DNA from: Bowmanella pacifica
GTDB lineage: Bacteria > Pseudomonadota > Gammaproteobacteria > Enterobacterales > Alteromonadaceae
Direction of reading: 5' to 3'
NCBI RefSeq assembly: GCF_014645355.1
Contig: NZ_BMLS01000002.1
Location: 1 to 64,000, forward strand
DNA length: 64,000 bases
This document shows, one piece after another, positions 61,973-64,000 of this stretch. The translations under genes and the position numbers were made by a program. Below the pieces are notes generated by a model, which had not been told where the DNA came from, ran no database searches, and saw only the letters and a list, made by a program, of their open reading frames with translations. The stretch's first letter is position 1. Every line of letters starts with the position of its first letter.

Positions 61973-63568
61973 TCAGCCAAATTGATTCATGGTGTTGTCT
62001 TTACCTGAGGCTTTAAGCGCTGCATCACCAGAGAAGTACTCTTTGTGATCGTCGCCCATATCCGAGCCCGCCATATTCTGGTGTTTAACGCAGGCAATAC
62101 CTTCGCGGATTTCCTTACGCTGTACCCCTTGAACATAAGCCAGCATACCTTCATCACCGAAATAGCCCTTGGCCAGATTGTCGGTAGACAGGGCCGCCGT
62201 GTGGTAAGTAGGCAGCGTAATCAGGTGATGGAAGATACCGGCTTCACGGGCCGCATCTGCCTGGAAGCTACGGATCTTGGCATCGGCTTCCTGCGCCAGT
62301 TCGGTGCTGTCGTACTCTGCGCTCATCAGGCTGGCACGATCAAAACCGCTCAGGTCTTTGCCTTCAGCCTGCCAGGCATCAAACACCTGCTGACGGAAGT
62401 TCAGCGTCCAGTTGAACGATGGGCTGTTGTTGTATACCAACTTGGCATTAGGCACAGCTTCACGGATACGTTGCACCATACCGGCGATCTGGCCGATATG
62501 TGGCTTCTCGGTTTCAATCCACAGCAAGTCAGCACCATTTTGCAAGCTGGTGATACAGTCCAGCACCACGCGATCTTCGCCTGAGCCTTTCTTAAACTGG
62601 AACAAACCAGATTGCAGACGCTTAGGCTTTAACAACTTGCCATTGGCCTTAACGACTACATCACCGTTTTGAATATCCGCAGCGCTTTCAATGTAATCGC
62701 CATCCAGGAAGCTGTTGTACTTGTCACCCAAGTCGCCCGGCTCGTTGGTCACGGCAATCTGCTTGGTTAAGCCAGCGCCCAGTGAGTCGGTACGGGCCAC
62801 AATCACGCCATCTTCCACACCCAATTCCAGGAAGGCATAACGAACGGCATTGATTTTGGCCAGGAAGTCGGCGTGAGGTACGGTTACCTTACCGTCCTGG
62901 TGACCACATTGCTTCTCATCAGACACCTGGTTTTCAATCTGAATGGCACAAGCACCGGCTTCTATCATCTTCTTAGCCAGCAGATAGGTGGCTTCTTCGT
63001 TACCAAAACCAGCATCGATATCGGCAATAATAGGCACCACGTGGGTTTCAAAGTTATCAATCTGGTTTTCCAGGCTGGCGGCTTTGGCAGTGTCACCACT
63101 GGCACGGGCATCATCCAATTGACGATATAAGCCACCCAATTCACGGGCATCAGCCTGACGCAGGAAGGTATAGAGTTCTTCAATTAACGCCGGTACCGAG
63201 GTTTTCTCGTGCATGGACTGGTCAGGCAGCGGGCCAAATTCACTGCGCAGTGCTGCAATCATCCAGCCGGACAGGTACAAATAACGCTTGGCGGTACTGC
63301 CATGATGTTTCTTAATGGAGATCAGCTTTTGCTGACCGATAAAACCATGCCAGCAACCCAATGACTGCGTGTAGGCACTACTGTCTGCATCATATTCTTC
63401 CATATCACGGCGCATAATGGCGGCCGTGTAACGCGCAATATCCAAACCGGTTTTAAACTGGTTTTGCGCCTTCATACGTGCGGCGTATTCGGGATCGATA
63501 GCACCCCAGGTGTGGCGGCTTTTGAGCAACTGTGTGAAATGTTCAATATCCTGTAAATAGGCTGACAT
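61973..63568 (-). CDS. aceA: Isocitrate lyase, long (about 530-residue) form
   Basis: Cleaves isocitrate to glyoxylate and succinate in the glyoxylate shunt, for growth on acetate and fatty acids. It has 531 residues, matching the long gammaproteobacterial class (Pseudomonas type) and not the 434-residue E. coli enzyme. The catalytic cysteine lies in SDEKQCGHQDGKVTVPH, where E. coli has KKCGH. ARTDSLGAGL and YNNSPSFNWTLNF are further active-site segments. Malate synthase is not adjacent. Confidence 0.96.
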   Translation of the reverse strand: MSAYLQDIEHFTQLLKSRHTWGAIDPEYAARMKAQNQFKTGLDIARYTAAIMRRDMEEYDADSSAYTQSLGCWHGFIGQQKLISIKKHHGSTAKRYLYLSGWMIAALRSEFGPLPDQSMHEKTSVPALIEELYTFLRQADARELGGLYRQLDDARASGDTAKAASLENQIDNFETHVVPIIADIDAGFGNEEATYLLAKKMIEAGACAIQIENQVSDEKQCGHQDGKVTVPHADFLAKINAVRYAFLELGVEDGVIVARTDSLGAGLTKQIAVTNEPGDLGDKYNSFLDGDYIESAADIQNGDVVVKANGKLLKPKRLQSGLFQFKKGSGEDRVVLDCITSLQNGADLLWIETEKPHIGQIAGMVQRIREAVPNAKLVYNNSPSFNWTLNFRQQVFDAWQAEGKDLSGFDRASLMSAEYDSTELAQEADAKIRSFQADAAREAGIFHHLITLPTYHTAALSTDNLAKGYFGDEGMLAYVQGVQRKEIREGIACVKHQNMAGSDMGDDHKEYFSGDAALKASGKDNTMNQFG

Positions 63569-63729
63569 AAGCGTTCTCCGGTTATCGCTGGCCTTGCCCG
63601 ACCAGCCGCTTCAACTTTGCTGTGTACAGATGGTGAAAGTGCCTCTATGGGCGAATCTGCTGATGACAAGCATAGACATCCGGGGTAGGATTCAACCAAT
63701 TTATAAATCTCATACCGGCCATTAGTTTT

Positions 63730-64000
63730 ATGAATATAGCCAAAGTTGACCTGAATCTGCTGGTGTATTTTGATGTATTAATGCGTGAGCGTAGCGTCAC
63801 CCGGGCTGCTGCACAGCTGTCTATTACTCAGCCGGCGATGAGCAATGGCTTAAAGCGCTTACGGGAGTTGTTTAACGACCCTATTCTGGTGCGCACCAGC
63901 GACGGTATGACACCCACCCAGCGCGCCCTGCAATTACAACCTGTAGTGCGCGACGCCATCTCCCGTCTGGAAGCCGCTATACAACCCAAAAGTGACTTTG
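63730..64000 (+). CDS. LysR-family regulator, 3' end beyond the window
   Basis: Only the first 90 codons are present. MNIAKVDLNLLVYFDVLMRERSVTRAA and QLSITQPAMSNGLKRLRELFNDPILVR form the LysR winged helix-turn-helix. Divergent from aceA across 161 bp, so it may regulate the glyoxylate shunt; this is inferred from position only. Confidence 0.9.
   Translation, partial: MNIAKVDLNLLVYFDVLMRERSVTRAAAQLSITQPAMSNGLKRLRELFNDPILVRTSDGMTPTQRALQLQPVVRDAISRLEAAIQPKSDF

Overview
This 64-kb window looks like chromosomal DNA of a marine-type gammaproteobacterium, most likely order Alteromonadales. I infer this from gene order and protein style; there is no rRNA gene here to confirm it. The supporting blocks are ndk-rlmN-pilF-rodZ-ispG-hisS-yfgM-bamB-der, guaB-guaA, yajC-secD-secF beside queA-tgt, purL divergent from mltF, and suhB divergent from trmJ-cysE-iscR-iscS. 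Base composition is balanced over most of the window. It becomes visibly AT-rich at about 7.9-10.4 kb and moderately so at about 54.7-61 kb; both look like accessory insertions.

Layout: 0-7.7 kb holds purL, mltF, a 50-residue basic protein, tadA, a PspB-like membrane coiled coil and a methyltransferase-like protein. 7.9-10.4 kb is an AT-rich LysR/Bcr-type efflux pair. 10.6-25.9 kb is core: GMP synthesis (guaB, guaA), xseA, a secreted histidine phosphatase, and the der-to-ndk cluster. Between der and bamB lies a 0.57-kb non-coding island with a gene remnant, a 13-bp inverted repeat and a palindromic repeat array. 26-35 kb is iron-sulfur biology: sufBCDSATE converges on iscS-iscR, with cysE, trmJ and suhB behind. 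The usual iscU-iscA-hscBA-fdx genes are absent at this locus. Sequences close to the type 1 IscR site stand before both iscR and sufB, which suggests that one sensor controls both units.

37-47 kb holds a TonB-dependent receptor, the Sec accessory genes secF-secD-yajC, the queuosine genes tgt and queA, and a chemoreceptor. 47.1-53.7 kb is an envelope-stress type operon related to E. coli yjfIJKLMC: DUF2170, PspA/IM30, a K+ channel with a nucleotide-binding regulatory domain, DUF2491, DUF350, a DUF1190 lipoprotein, a small secreted protein and a glutathionylspermidine-synthase-like ATP-grasp ligase. It is followed, across a heptanucleotide microsatellite, by an apparently active rhomboid protease. 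A YeeN-type YebC family gene comes next.

54.9-60.8 kb is an accessory cassette: a TetR regulator, an isopropylmalate-synthase-like DRE-TIM enzyme, a TonB-dependent receptor and a divergent DUF819 permease, with related palindromic motifs in the spacers. I infer an uptake-and-metabolism unit for an unidentified compound. The window ends with an orphan solute-binding protein, a long-form isocitrate lyase (aceA) and a truncated divergent LysR gene. I saw no tRNA, rRNA, CRISPR array, transposase or phage gene.
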